Part shown: piece by piece, positions 27,312-36,582 of the stretch | Numbering within the stretch: the first letter of the stretch is position 1 | Layout of the letters: every line of letters starts with the position of its first letter | Position numbers and translations under genes: made by a program | Origin: Mariniphaga sp040772505 | GTDB lineage: Bacteria > Bacteroidota > Bacteroidia > Bacteroidales > Prolixibacteraceae | Assembly (NCBI GenBank): GCA_040772505.1 | Contig: JAXGYA010000002.1 | Location: 434,001-498,000, forward strand | DNA: 64,000 nt | Reading direction: 5' to 3' | Notes under the pieces: model-generated | Told to the model about the DNA's origin: nothing | What the model saw: only the letters and a program-made list of their open reading frames with translations | Databases searched by the model: none

Positions 27312-28220
27312 TTAAAAATAGCCTTCTCTTTTTTTCTGTTCCATACTTGCCTCCTGGTCAAAATCAATGACTCTTGTTGTGCGCTCCGAAACATTGACAG
27401 TCATCATCTCTTCCACAATCTTTTCGATGGAATCTGCATTCGACTCAATGGCTCCGGTGAGCGGATAGCAGCCTAAAGTGCGGAATCGCACTTTGCGCAT
27501 TCGCGCTTTGGCAGCCAATTCCTTGGGCATACGTTCGTCATCAACCAAAATCAGATTTCCGTCAATTTCTGTGATGAGCCGTTCTTTGGCAAAATAGAGC
27601 GGAACGATTGGAATATTTTCCAGCCGGATATACTGCCAGATATCCAGCTCTGTCCAGTTGCTGAGGGGGAAAACCCGGATTGATTCTCCTTTGTGAATGC
27701 GGGCATTGTAGATGTTCCACAGCTCAGGGCGCTGGTTTTTGGGGTCCCAGTGGTGATAGCGGTCGCGGAAAGAAAAAATCCGCTCTTTTGCGCGTGATTT
27801 TTCTTCGTCGCGGCGGGCACCGCCAAAAGCCGCATCGAATTTATATTTTGACAGCCCTTCCAGAAGTGCCTCTGTTTTCATCACATCGGTATGCACCTTA
27901 CTGCCGTGTGTGAACGGCCCGATGCCGCTTTCGTATCCTTGCTTGTTGTAGTGTATAATCAAATCCCACCCTTTTTCTTTGGCATAGCTGTCGCGGAACT
28001 CAATCATTTCCCGGAATTTCCATTTGGAATCAATATGCATCAGCGGAAACGGAACTTTGCCGGGATAAAAGGCTTTTTCTGCCAAACGCACCATGACTGA
28101 TGAGTCTTTCCCGATGGAGTAGAGCATCACGGGATTTTCAAACTCTGCCGCCACTTCCCGGATAATATGAATGGATTCTGCCTCAAGTTCCTGAAGATTT
28201 GTCAAGCTGTATTTTTTCAT
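27312..28220 (-). CDS. cysD: Sulfate adenylyltransferase subunit 2 (CysD)
   Basis: Catalytic subunit of ATP sulfurylase, which makes adenosine 5'-phosphosulfate from sulfate and ATP, driven by the GTPase CysN. 302 residues, the standard length. It shows the PP-loop SIGKDSSVMVRLAEKAF, FPLMHIDSKWKFREMIEFRD, AFGGARRDEEKSRAKERIFSFRD and LSNWTELDIWQYI, then the GCYPLTGAIESNA segment near the end. It ends with the Q/K-rich tail of CysD proteins (SMEQKKREGYF). It is the first gene of the cysD-cysNC pair, which has the usual order. No reductase genes are in this window, so the rest of the pathway lies elsewhere or the APS feeds sulfation. Confidence 0.97.
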   Translation of the reverse strand: MKKYSLTNLQELEAESIHIIREVAAEFENPVMLYSIGKDSSVMVRLAEKAFYPGKVPFPLMHIDSKWKFREMIEFRDSYAKEKGWDLIIHYNKQGYESGIGPFTHGSKVHTDVMKTEALLEGLSKYKFDAAFGGARRDEEKSRAKERIFSFRDRYHHWDPKNQRPELWNIYNARIHKGESIRVFPLSNWTELDIWQYIRLENIPIVPLYFAKERLITEIDGNLILVDDERMPKELAAKARMRKVRFRTLGCYPLTGAIESNADSIEKIVEEMMTVNVSERTTRVIDFDQEASMEQKKREGYF

Positions 28221-28554
28221 ATTTTTTAATACAATTTTTAAATAGTTGCTGCCTGAATAATTCTGTTAGCAAGTTAATGATAACAAAACCTGATTGCTTT
28301 CCGGCAGCTCTTTCCTTTCACTCCATTGATTTTGTTCCTGTTTCAGAAATAGTTCAAAAGAGTGCAGCACCGACAAAATTATATCTTTTTTCCGAATTTG
28401 ACTGAATGGTTGCTATGTGTTGATATTCAGTGCTCTTTTTGTAGTTGCCGGATGGTTTGTTTAAATCGGGATGCGCGTTCAAGGCAGGTTCAAACGTTTA
28501 AGTGAATTTATTTTGGCTCAATTTTTTTAATAAAATCAGTTCAGGTAAATTGTG
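28221..28554. other. Intergenic region upstream of cysD
   Basis: 334 bases with no gene. A -7-like TAATTTTG lies on the minus strand at 28374-28381, but no partner -33 element is clear. No sulfur riboswitch or terminator hairpin could be recognised. Confidence 0.4.
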
Positions 28555-30450
28555 TTATTTGCTTTTGTTAAGCATTTCGAGATATCGCGGATTAACGCTC
28601 ATTCCAAGCTCTTGAGCCCGCCTGGCATCAGTCAGCGCTTTTTCTGTATTCCCCAGTGAATTGTATGCCAGTGAGCGGTTGTAATAAAACAGTCCTTTTG
28701 CCGGCTCAATCTGAATGGCAGAATCATACTGAAGAATTGCCCGGTCAAAATCTTTTAGCCCGGCATAGCACAGACCGGTCAGGTTAATAATTTCTGCATC
28801 TCCGGGCTTTAACTGAAGATATTCCCGGTAGTCAGCAATCGCTTTCTCAAACTCTTTTATCTGGAAATATGCAAACCCGCGGTTTGACAGAGCATTTGTG
28901 TTTTCAGGTTTTTCCATGAGAACTTTAGTCAGGTCATTAATTGCATTTTCAAATTCCCCTTTTGAGCCGAAAACAGCGCCGCGATTTGCATAAACTTCAG
29001 TGTTGTCAGGATCGATGGAGATACTTCGGTTGTAATTTTCGAGTGCTTTATCAAGGTCTCCTTTTATGTGGAAAATTTTTCCCATGTCTTTGAGTACATC
29101 TGCCTGAAGGGGTTGCATTTTAATTGACATATTTAAATATTTCAATGCTTTATCATGTTCATCATTCTGATTGTAATAATTCGCAAGGTTGTTGTATCCA
29201 AGAATCGCATAGGGCTGTTTTTTAATTACATTCATCCATAGGGTTTCACCGTTTTCCCACACTTTTATCTGTTTTACGGTTTGAACAGAAATAATCATCA
29301 GATAGCCTGTTATAATTGTGATTAACAGGATTTTCAGATTTTGATATCTGTCAAAAAGGTGTTCAACCCAAAAGGCATACAGCAGAAATAAACCGATGTA
29401 GGGAATATATGTAAACCTGTCGGCAATAAAGCCGGCGCCTGCGCCAATAATCTGAAGCATAAACATAATATTCACCGTAAAAAACAGTATTCCGAAAGTG
29501 AAAATCCGGTTGGTTTTATATGTTGCAACAGCACCCAAAGCAATGGCTAAAGCAGGAATCATGCTTAGGTAGTATATCGAAGTTAGTTTTCCGGGAAGGG
29601 GATAAAAGGCGGATAACTGATATGGCACAATGGATTTAATAATATAAACCATGTAGGAATAACTCCCGATGAAAAGCCGCTGCAAAAGCGGAAGAGAAGC
29701 TCCAACATCCAGTGAGCCATGTTTTTGAAGGAAATAAACTCCAACCAGCCCGGTAATTAGTGATAAAAAGAGAAATGGAATTTTGTTGGCAAGAGTTTTC
29801 CACGATAGTTTTTTATCAAACCAATAGTCAACAAGCAGGAGTGAAAGCGGCAGAGCCACTGCCTGAATTTTTGACATCAGAGATAAGATGAAAAGTAAAA
29901 TGGAAGCCAGATAGAGAGCTAGCTTTCTATTTCTGCGCCAGGCTATATAGTAAAGGAGAGATAACAGATAGAATGTGGTGAAAAGCACATCTTTTCTTTC
30001 GGTAATCCATGCTACTGATTCCACATGCATGGGGTGAATCCCGAAAAGAAGAGAAACCAGAAATGAAGCCCAAAACGACAAACCCAGATTTTTCATAAAA
30101 ATGAAAACCAATAGGGTACATACAATGTGCAGGATTGCATTATTTATGTGATAAAGTTTTGGATTGTCCTTAACAATCATATACTCAAGTGCAAAGGTCA
30201 AATTTGCCAAAGGATTGTAGTTCCCCATTATGTGCTCGCTGAAAATCCCTTTTACATTGAAGTGAACAACGTTTTGGTTCTCATAGATATTTACATAATC
30301 ATCCCAGTTTACAAAATCGAAACGGAAGGTCTGCGAGTAAAAAAGAAAAGTTAGTATGGCAATAAATAGTCCGCCTCTGATCCATGTTTTTTGGGAAGCT
30401 GTTTTTTGGATTTTATAATGTTGTTTTTTGACTTTTTTGGTTTTCATCAT
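28555..30450 (-). CDS. TMTC-like polytopic membrane protein with C-terminal TPR repeats
   Basis: 631 residues. Residues 25-405 contain about ten membrane helices with the loop motif IHPMHVESVAWITERKDVL, the hallmark of TMTC/DUF1736 proteins, a GT-C fold group that in eukaryotes includes protein O-mannosyltransferases. From about 430 to the end there are at least five tetratricopeptide repeats (KALKYLNMSIKMQPLQADV, KALENYNRSISIDPDNTEV, GLKDFDRAILQYDSAIQIEP). Bacterial members are uncharacterised; membrane glycosyl transfer to an exported protein is plausible. The gene starts 7 bases after the stop of the SLC13 gene, so the two are probably co-transcribed. Confidence 0.85.
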   Translation of the reverse strand: MMKTKKVKKQHYKIQKTASQKTWIRGGLFIAILTFLFYSQTFRFDFVNWDDYVNIYENQNVVHFNVKGIFSEHIMGNYNPLANLTFALEYMIVKDNPKLYHINNAILHIVCTLLVFIFMKNLGLSFWASFLVSLLFGIHPMHVESVAWITERKDVLFTTFYLLSLLYYIAWRRNRKLALYLASILLFILSLMSKIQAVALPLSLLLVDYWFDKKLSWKTLANKIPFLFLSLITGLVGVYFLQKHGSLDVGASLPLLQRLFIGSYSYMVYIIKSIVPYQLSAFYPLPGKLTSIYYLSMIPALAIALGAVATYKTNRIFTFGILFFTVNIMFMLQIIGAGAGFIADRFTYIPYIGLFLLYAFWVEHLFDRYQNLKILLITIITGYLMIISVQTVKQIKVWENGETLWMNVIKKQPYAILGYNNLANYYNQNDEHDKALKYLNMSIKMQPLQADVLKDMGKIFHIKGDLDKALENYNRSISIDPDNTEVYANRGAVFGSKGEFENAINDLTKVLMEKPENTNALSNRGFAYFQIKEFEKAIADYREYLQLKPGDAEIINLTGLCYAGLKDFDRAILQYDSAIQIEPAKGLFYYNRSLAYNSLGNTEKALTDARRAQELGMSVNPRYLEMLNKSK

Positions 30451-30457
30451 TTTTCGC

Positions 30458-32272
30458 TTAAAACTGCCAGAAATAGGGAATCAGCAAGAGAGAAAGAAGG
30501 AACGATATGATGTTCAGCGGGGGGCCGATTTTCAGGAAATCTTTGAATTTATAGTCTCCTATTGCCTGGATAATGAGATTGGTTTGGTAGCCGATTGGTG
30601 TGGAGAAACTGGTTGATGCAGCAATTGAGATGGCTACAAAAAAAGGTTTCGGGTCAACTTGAAGCTGGTTTGCTGCGGCTAATGCAATAGGAAAAATCAG
30701 GGCTGCTGCCGCATTATTGGTAATGATTTCAGTGAAAATGGTTGTGATAATGAACATCGCTGCCAAAACACCAACCGGCCCAAGTCTGTGAGAAAAATTA
30801 ATGGTTGTGCGTGCTACCGACTCTGCTGCTCCTGAGTTTTGCAGCGCTTTGCTCAGTGCAAACGAACAGGCTATGGTTATGAGCACATCCCAGCTGATGG
30901 ATTTGGTGTATTTCCGGTGAGGCATGATTTTTAGCCAAATGAGCAGCATAGCTGCAATTATGGAGAAAAAGAACATATCGAAGGTTAAACCTGCAGGAGA
31001 GTCAAAATATTGTCCGATTGTTGCGCCAACAATCATCCCTAATAAAATGAGGAACGCCAGCCATTTGGTCCAGAAATTTCCAGTTTGGCGATAATCGCGG
31101 ATATACGATGTGAGATAAAAAATTTTGGAGTCTCCCCAGTTTTGAATAAACTGCTCAGTTGTGAGCAAAACCAGATTGTCGCCGGGTTTGAGTATCAGCT
31201 TATCCAGATTTGTGGAAATACGTTCTCCGTTCCGGTGAATAGCCAATACGGCTGCCTGATAGTGCTCCAAAAAGCTGAACTCCGAAATTGTGAAGCCAAT
31301 TCCTGGGAAACGCGGCGAAATAACTGCCTCATACTGTTTGAGTTTTTCTTTGGGAATATGCTTCACCTGCTCTAATCCACTCATAGTGATATTTTCATTT
31401 CCAAGAACGGAGTTGAGTTGATCCGATTTGCCTGCAAGCAAAAGCTTGTCATTAACAAGTATTTTATGCTTTCCTTTTTGTGTGTTTAAAACTTCTCCAT
31501 CGCGTTCTATGCATCTCACAAACAGTTTATTAAGTTCTTCTAGCCTGCCATTTTTGATTTCTCTGCCAATCAGGTTGCTGTTCCATGGAATGACTGCATC
31601 ATAATAGTAGTCCTTGTATTCTGCAGAACTTTTGGAGTTTATGGATATTTTTTTCCCGGGAAGAAGTTTGTTCCCGGCGATTGATATATATAAAGTTCCG
31701 AAAAATGTTATGAAAAGCCCGACCTTTCCAAGCTCAAACATGCTGAACCCCTTCATTCCATTGTCAATCATCAGTCCGTGAACCACCAGATTTGTTGATG
31801 TCCCAATCAGGGTGCAGGTGCCCCCAAGAATGGTAGCATAGGAGAGGGGAATTAGAAATTTTTTATGGGATAAGTTTAGCGTTTCTGCCCATTTTTTAAT
31901 GATTGGGGCAAAGATAATTACAACCGGAGTGTTGTTCAGAAAAGCTGACAAAGCTGAAACTGGCAACATAATACGAGGCAAAAGCAGAAACATTTTCCCT
32001 CTTTTTTTTGGCAGATATGTTTGTGCAACTCTGTTCAAGATTCCCGACTGCCTGACACCTTCGCTCACCAGGAACAATACTGCAACAGTAACCATTCCTT
32101 TGTTTGAGAACCCGGCAAGCAACTCGTCATTTGTTATTGCGCCGACAGACATTAAAATTACGGCAGAGGTGAAAAAGACCAGTCCCGGACGCATGATCTC
32201 TTTAGCAAGGGCTATAATTGTCAGTATAACCACAGATAGGACAATATATCCTTCAAAGGCTAACAAGGGCAA
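30458..32272 (-). CDS. SLC13-family permease with two RCK/TrkA-C domains
   Basis: Sodium-coupled anion transporter of the DASS/SLC13 group, 604 residues and about 11 membrane helices. Conserved features include the early loop SNKGMVTVAVLFLVSEGVRQSG, the SNT-like ALSAFLNNTPVVIIFAPI and GGTCTLIGTSTNLVVHGLM in the first half, and TEIITNNAAAALIFPIA and SFSTPIGYQTNLIIQ in the second. Two soluble TrkA-C domains (about 205-285 and 295-385) sit between the halves. Members with this layout commonly carry sulfate or dicarboxylates. The cysD-cysNC pair lies two genes downstream on the same strand, so sulfate is a reasonable guess (inference). Confidence 0.92.
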   Translation of the reverse strand: MPLLAFEGYIVLSVVILTIIALAKEIMRPGLVFFTSAVILMSVGAITNDELLAGFSNKGMVTVAVLFLVSEGVRQSGILNRVAQTYLPKKRGKMFLLLPRIMLPVSALSAFLNNTPVVIIFAPIIKKWAETLNLSHKKFLIPLSYATILGGTCTLIGTSTNLVVHGLMIDNGMKGFSMFELGKVGLFITFFGTLYISIAGNKLLPGKKISINSKSSAEYKDYYYDAVIPWNSNLIGREIKNGRLEELNKLFVRCIERDGEVLNTQKGKHKILVNDKLLLAGKSDQLNSVLGNENITMSGLEQVKHIPKEKLKQYEAVISPRFPGIGFTISEFSFLEHYQAAVLAIHRNGERISTNLDKLILKPGDNLVLLTTEQFIQNWGDSKIFYLTSYIRDYRQTGNFWTKWLAFLILLGMIVGATIGQYFDSPAGLTFDMFFFSIIAAMLLIWLKIMPHRKYTKSISWDVLITIACSFALSKALQNSGAAESVARTTINFSHRLGPVGVLAAMFIITTIFTEIITNNAAAALIFPIALAAANQLQVDPKPFFVAISIAASTSFSTPIGYQTNLIIQAIGDYKFKDFLKIGPPLNIISFLLSLLLIPYFWQF

Positions 32273-32379
32273 TAGATTTTTGAGTATGTCATTCCCCGGA
32301 TTATAGAAATTATAAAGCCAAAACTAACTATAAATTTTACTTTGAAAAAAAATCAAGCCAAAATTGTGTGCTTTAAACC

Positions 32380-34461
32380 TTAACTGACTATTCTCAAATA
32401 GCCTCTCCCTTCCATGAACGGAAGGTCAAAAATGAAGGTGGTTCCAACATCAGGGGTTGATTCAAGCTTCAGCTCTCCTCCCAAAAGCTGCACATAGTGC
32501 TGAGCAATGGAGAGTCCGATTCCTGATCCGGAAGTCATTTCGTTAATGCTGTTTTTTACCCGGTAAAACCGGATAAAGATATTATCCATCTCTTCCTGAG
32601 AAATTCCAATTCCGGTATCTGAAATTTTGAATCTTATAGCATCCGTACCCAGCATTTCGTAGCTAAGATGTATTTCACCGCTGTTGGTGTATTTGACTGC
32701 ATTATCCACCAATATACTTAATGTCTCGGATAGAAGCCGCTGGTCTGTAGTGAAGCCAAAAGTACTGTTTGGAACATCAAGGTTCATGAACATTTTTACC
32801 TGTCTGGTGTCCGGTATGTGTATTCTGTGTTTATTGAAAATATCACGCATCACAGTGTTGACCGGGCAGAATCTCATGGAAACATCAACTGTGTCGGTTT
32901 CAATTTTTGAGAGATGAATTGTATTGTCTATCATGTTTAGCAGCTGTCTTCCATTTTGTGAAATTGCATCGGAAAGTTCCAGCCGGTCAGGGTTGGCAAG
33001 TTCACTTTCGGCAAGCATGCGTGTAAAGTTGATGATGATGTTGAGCGGAGTTCGTATCTCATGTGACAGGTTAGTTAAAAATGCCGATTTCAGGCGATCA
33101 CTCTCCTCTGCTTTCTTTTTGGCTCGCTCAAGGTTAAACTCTGCATTTTTCCTGCGTGTAATATCGCGGGCAACGGAAATCACCGAGTGGGCATTCAGTT
33201 TTGCAAGCCGCATTTCGAAAAGATAAGTTCCGTTTGGTGTTTGAAGGGAATATTCAATGATTTCGATGGAGTTGTTGTTAATGCAGCTCTGAATACATTT
33301 CATTATCTTTTTTGCCATATTCTTTGGGAAGCCCACATCAAATATACTACTGCCCACAATGTTGGCTTCTTCAAGTTTGAATAAGTCACTCTCCTTCACC
33401 ACAAAATCTTCATAAATTCCGTCTTTGCCGATTACAAAAAACATGTCCGGTATGGCTTCCAGAAGTGCCTTGTAGCGTTGTTTATTGCTTTCAAGATTTT
33501 CCTGATGTTTTTTCTCTTTGGTAATATCTTCGAGAATAATGAAAAAAGTATTGTCCTCAGGGCGCAGCACATTAAACTTTAACCATATTTCAAGTTTTGG
33601 TGCATAGAATTCGTTTGCAACAAAGCGATTGGTCAGCAGGAGATTGTTTAAATCAAAGTTGTCGCGCAGTGCCAGACTGAAAATAAAATTGGCTTCCTGC
33701 CCTTTTACCTCTGCAAGCCTGATGTTGAATAGTGACTCAAAAGAGGTGTTGATTTTTTCAATTACAAGCTCTTCAATATTTCCTTCATCGTCTCTTTCTG
33801 CTTTGATTTCGGCAATCGGAAATCCGGATTCACCAATAACCTTGGATACGCTGTATTTTGTGGATTTTAACTTTTCCTGCAGTCTTTGCGCCCTGTTGAA
33901 AAATTTCAAGCGCACGAAAAACCCTGCTGCAAATATCAACACAAAAACTAAAATCGGGTGGGGGAGTGATGCATTTGTAATGCTTTGATATTCAAAATTC
34001 TGCCTTGATTTTATGATGTGGAACCCTATGGTGAAAATCGAAATGGCAGAATAGAGTATAGGCTTTGAGTCCGTTTCGGAAAAGTACAACAGAAAAAAAG
34101 CACCTGCAAGAAGCCAGAATACTGAAAGGTATATCGTATCCGGTGAGGTGAGATGTAGTGTATAATCAGAAATATAGTAACCATAGACAAAAAAAGGTAC
34201 GGTGAAAAAAAGGTTTAAGGCACTATTGAATTTGTTTCTCAAATGAAAAATAATTGCCAGGGAGGCAGCAATGAATAAGAAAAAATCACAAATCAGGCAT
34301 GCACTGTCTGTATCTCCGAATATTCTACTGAATAAGAGGAGCAGCGCAGTAAATTGCAATACCAGAAGCGATATTAGCAATTCAAAATTTCTCTCCTTTC
34401 TATGGCTGAAGGCTGTTGTCCATATCTTCCCCATGAAAAATTTATTAAAAGGGCTGTTCAT
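32380..34461 (-). CDS. Orphan membrane histidine kinase with PAS domain
   Basis: Sensor kinase of 693 residues. The N-terminal 190 residues hold about six membrane helices of 7TM-like type. Residues about 205-320 and 330-440 are PAS domains, the second clearer, followed by HisKA with the phospho-acceptor His467 in FLTNLSHEIRTPLNIII and an HATPase domain (ILVDNAVKYTNSG, ISDTGIGIS, GSGIGLSIAQHYV). No response regulator gene is adjacent and there is no fused receiver, so the partner is elsewhere. The ATG at 34461 follows a perfect -7 box (34467-34474) by only five bases. A GTG one codon upstream at 34464 is less likely. Confidence 0.9.
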   Translation of the reverse strand: MNSPFNKFFMGKIWTTAFSHRKERNFELLISLLVLQFTALLLLFSRIFGDTDSACLICDFFLFIAASLAIIFHLRNKFNSALNLFFTVPFFVYGYYISDYTLHLTSPDTIYLSVFWLLAGAFFLLYFSETDSKPILYSAISIFTIGFHIIKSRQNFEYQSITNASLPHPILVFVLIFAAGFFVRLKFFNRAQRLQEKLKSTKYSVSKVIGESGFPIAEIKAERDDEGNIEELVIEKINTSFESLFNIRLAEVKGQEANFIFSLALRDNFDLNNLLLTNRFVANEFYAPKLEIWLKFNVLRPEDNTFFIILEDITKEKKHQENLESNKQRYKALLEAIPDMFFVIGKDGIYEDFVVKESDLFKLEEANIVGSSIFDVGFPKNMAKKIMKCIQSCINNNSIEIIEYSLQTPNGTYLFEMRLAKLNAHSVISVARDITRRKNAEFNLERAKKKAEESDRLKSAFLTNLSHEIRTPLNIIINFTRMLAESELANPDRLELSDAISQNGRQLLNMIDNTIHLSKIETDTVDVSMRFCPVNTVMRDIFNKHRIHIPDTRQVKMFMNLDVPNSTFGFTTDQRLLSETLSILVDNAVKYTNSGEIHLSYEMLGTDAIRFKISDTGIGISQEEMDNIFIRFYRVKNSINEMTSGSGIGLSIAQHYVQLLGGELKLESTPDVGTTFIFDLPFMEGRGYLRIVS

Positions 34462-34466
34462 CACAG

Positions 34467-34474
34467 CAAAGATA
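34467..34474 (-). promoter_or_regulatory. -7 promoter box (TATCTTTG) next to kinase start
   Basis: TATCTTTG on the minus strand matches TANNTTTG, but no TTTG stands at the -33 spacing. It ends five bases upstream of the ATG of the orphan kinase, which would give an almost leaderless transcript. Confidence 0.4.
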
Positions 34475-34841
34475 TGGGTAATTCCTTAAACATCTTCATT
34501 TTAAGTTGAAATTTTCAGTTGATTAAATAAAAAACCCTTTAATTTTCTTCAAAATTGCAATTTTTATTAAACTTAAATTAACTGCAAAGTTTAAAAAAAA
34601 CAAAAAAAATTGTTAATAACCGGTAAATTTATCAATATTTATCAACAACTAATCATTTGAATTCGATTAATGGCTGTCGGAGAATAGCTGGTTCTTTATG
34701 AAATGGAGGGGGACTGCCACCTGTTTTGCCCGTAGGGCGCTCAGCGAACAGAGAGAGAACTTTCGAAGCAGATGGATTGTTAAACATTACAAGAGTTCTA
34801 AAACGTTGAGTGTTTATAAAAAAAGTAAATAGGGTAATTAA
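34475..34841. other. Intergenic region with one unexplained GC-rich block
   Basis: No gene. Within an AT-rich background, 34676-34780 is markedly less AT-rich and includes GGAGGGGGACTGCCACC and CCCGTAGGGCGCTCAGCG. Its composition is unlike its surroundings and suggests a degraded repeat or relic. I do not recognise it. Confidence 0.4.
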
Positions 34842-34875
34842 TTGCTTAGTAAATGAATTATTTGTATTAATTTTG
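34842..34875 (+). promoter_or_regulatory. Promoter for ftsB-like gene (TTG, TAATTTTG)
   Basis: TTG at 34842-34844 and TAATTTTG at 34868-34875, spaced 23 bases, match the Bacteroidota promoter reasonably well. The ATG lies 19 bases further downstream. Confidence 0.5.
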
Positions 34876-34894
34876 GCTTAAAAACAAATAGTAA

Positions 34895-35203
34895 ATGACA
34901 AACCCGGTTCAAAATAAAATAAAGTGGTATAAGGTATTGAAGAATAAATATTTTATTGCTTCACTTTTATTTTTGATCTGGATTGTCTTTTTTGATGAAA
35001 ACAGCTTTGTTTCTCATGCAGAGAACATAAGGCGGCTGGATGAACTAAACCGGCAAAAAGATTACTATTTGGAACAAATTGAAGCTGACAAACAAAAACT
35101 TGAGGATTTAAATTCCGGATATATACAGCTTGAAAAGTTTGCCCGCGAACAATATTACATGACTAAGCCAGACGAAGATTTGTTTATCATTGTGGAAGAG
35201 TGA
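34895..35203 (+). CDS. FtsB/DivIC-type septum formation protein
   Basis: Bitopic division protein of 102 residues. Short cytoplasmic N-terminus, one membrane helix (KYFIASLLFLIWIVFFDENS), then a coiled coil (about 45-77: LDELNRQKDYYLEQIEADKQ) and the FtsB-like C-terminal patch (LEKFAREQYYMTKPDEDLFIIVE), in which YYMTKPDEDLF matches the family motif. It would act with FtsL and FtsQ at the septum. In many Bacteroidota this gene sits next to eno or tRNA genes; here it stands before the yqgE-like gene, about 90 bases away. Confidence 0.9.
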   Translation: MTNPVQNKIKWYKVLKNKYFIASLLFLIWIVFFDENSFVSHAENIRRLDELNRQKDYYLEQIEADKQKLEDLNSGYIQLEKFAREQYYMTKPDEDLFIIVEE

Positions 35204-35293
35204 TTTTTTCTGCGGAAATTCTCCATTTATTTTACATGTTTTTTATTTGCCCTGTTTGATAAATTAACCAAATTTCTTATATTGCAGGTTAGT

Positions 35294-35884
35294 ATGAAAA
35301 ATAAATTGAACATATTTAGAATTCAAACAAATAATGTTGCACCACAAAAGGGAAGAATATTAATTGCTGAACCCTTTTTGCCGGGAAATTATTTCAACCG
35401 CTCGGTCATTTTTCTTGTGGCATACAGTGAAAAGGGGGCTGTTGGATTTATTCTGAATAAAAAAGTTGATGTTACCGTTCACGATATTTTCCCCGATTTC
35501 CCCGAATTTGATGGTGAAGTTTTCCTTGGTGGACCGGTATCAACCGATTCTGTCTATTTTATGCATAAGTTAGGGAAAAAACTTCCCGGAAGTATTCATG
35601 TTTTAGGTGATTTATATTGGGGAGGCGATTTTGCCATACTGAAGCAGCAGATTTCTGATGGTCTGATTCAGAGCTCTGATGTCCGGTTTTTTGTGGGATA
35701 TTCCGGCTGGGGAGCCGGTCAGTTGGAGCGTGAAATAAAAGAAGACTCCTGGCTTGTGAATGATGTGGATGAAAATATTGTTTTAGGTAATCTTTCCCAT
35801 GAGTCATGGGCTGAATTTGTAAAACAGGCAGGGGAGCGCTACTCCATTTGGGAGAATTTTCCTGAAAATCCGGCAATGAATTGA
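35294..35884 (+). CDS. YqgE/AlgH family protein (DUF179)
   Basis: 196-residue cytoplasmic protein of the DUF179 family. Typical phrases: RILIAEPFLPGNYFNRSVIFLVAYSEKGAVGFILNK split over the opening strands, VFLGGPVSTDSVYFMHK, and the conserved VRFFVGYSGWGAGQLEREI, followed by SWLV. The ATG at 35294 (MKNKLNIFRIQ) is chosen over a TTG at 35282, which would add four residues. The family is widespread, and its exact role is not settled despite a link to alginate regulation in Pseudomonas. No operon partner beyond the ftsB-like gene is evident. Confidence 0.93.
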   Translation: MKNKLNIFRIQTNNVAPQKGRILIAEPFLPGNYFNRSVIFLVAYSEKGAVGFILNKKVDVTVHDIFPDFPEFDGEVFLGGPVSTDSVYFMHKLGKKLPGSIHVLGDLYWGGDFAILKQQISDGLIQSSDVRFFVGYSGWGAGQLEREIKEDSWLVNDVDENIVLGNLSHESWAEFVKQAGERYSIWENFPENPAMN

Positions 35885-36013
35885 TACCCTTTGGATTGAA
35901 GTCTTAGAAATCAATCTTTTTTATGGTTCAACTATGTTGACCCTTAATTGACTTAAATTCTGAGAATCAGAATTCAGATTTGTTGATGTCCCGGCTTATT
36001 GAAAATGTCAGAA

Positions 36014-36496
36014 TTATTTTGTTTTTGAAGTATCGGGGGCAAAATCCAGCGAAACAGAATTTACACAGTGTCTTGTGTTTTTTGGCGTAAAGCCCTCTCC
36101 AGTGAATATATGTCCCAAATGACCGCCACAATTTGCACAAGTTATTTCGGTGCGTCTTCCATCGGCATCCAAACTTTTATGAACTGCACCTGCTATTTCA
36201 TCGTCAAAACTGGGCCAGCCGCAATTTGATACAAACTTGTCTGAAGATTTATAGAGCGGTGCACCACATTGCCTGCAGAGATAAGTGCCTTTCTCTTTAT
36301 GGTTGTTGTATTTTCCTGTAAATGGACGTTCCGTGCCTTTATGGATAATTACGTATGTTTCAAACTCATCCAATTTTTTCAACTCTCCCATTTTGCTTTC
36401 CTCCTTTAAATCTGTTTTGCTTTTGGAATTTTGTCCGGATTGTCCGCAAACAGTCACAGACAATGCCATAAATATTAAACAGATAATTTTTTTCAT
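36014..36496 (-). CDS. msrB: Peptide methionine-R-sulfoxide reductase (MsrB), exported lipoprotein
   Basis: Repairs oxidised methionine (R form) in proteins. 160 residues. The signal peptide ends in a lipobox SVTVC (Cys17), so this copy acts in the cell envelope. The MsrB domain has the zinc cysteines C74/C77 (CRQC) and C120/C123 (CANC), the NCGWPSF motif with C92, and the catalytic RHCVNS with C144. The C92 in this position may act as a second, resolving cysteine. No msrA gene is adjacent. It is a monocistronic-looking gene on the minus strand. Confidence 0.95.
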   Translation of the reverse strand: MKKIICLIFMALSVTVCGQSGQNSKSKTDLKEESKMGELKKLDEFETYVIIHKGTERPFTGKYNNHKEKGTYLCRQCGAPLYKSSDKFVSNCGWPSFDDEIAGAVHKSLDADGRRTEITCANCGGHLGHIFTGEGFTPKNTRHCVNSVSLDFAPDTSKTK

Positions 36497-36582
36497 GCCA
36501 ATAAAGTTAATGATTTTAAATGGAAAGAAAAGAGTTGGATTTTTTTTTATGCTCTTGTGAGCAATAATTTCACATCCGCGTT

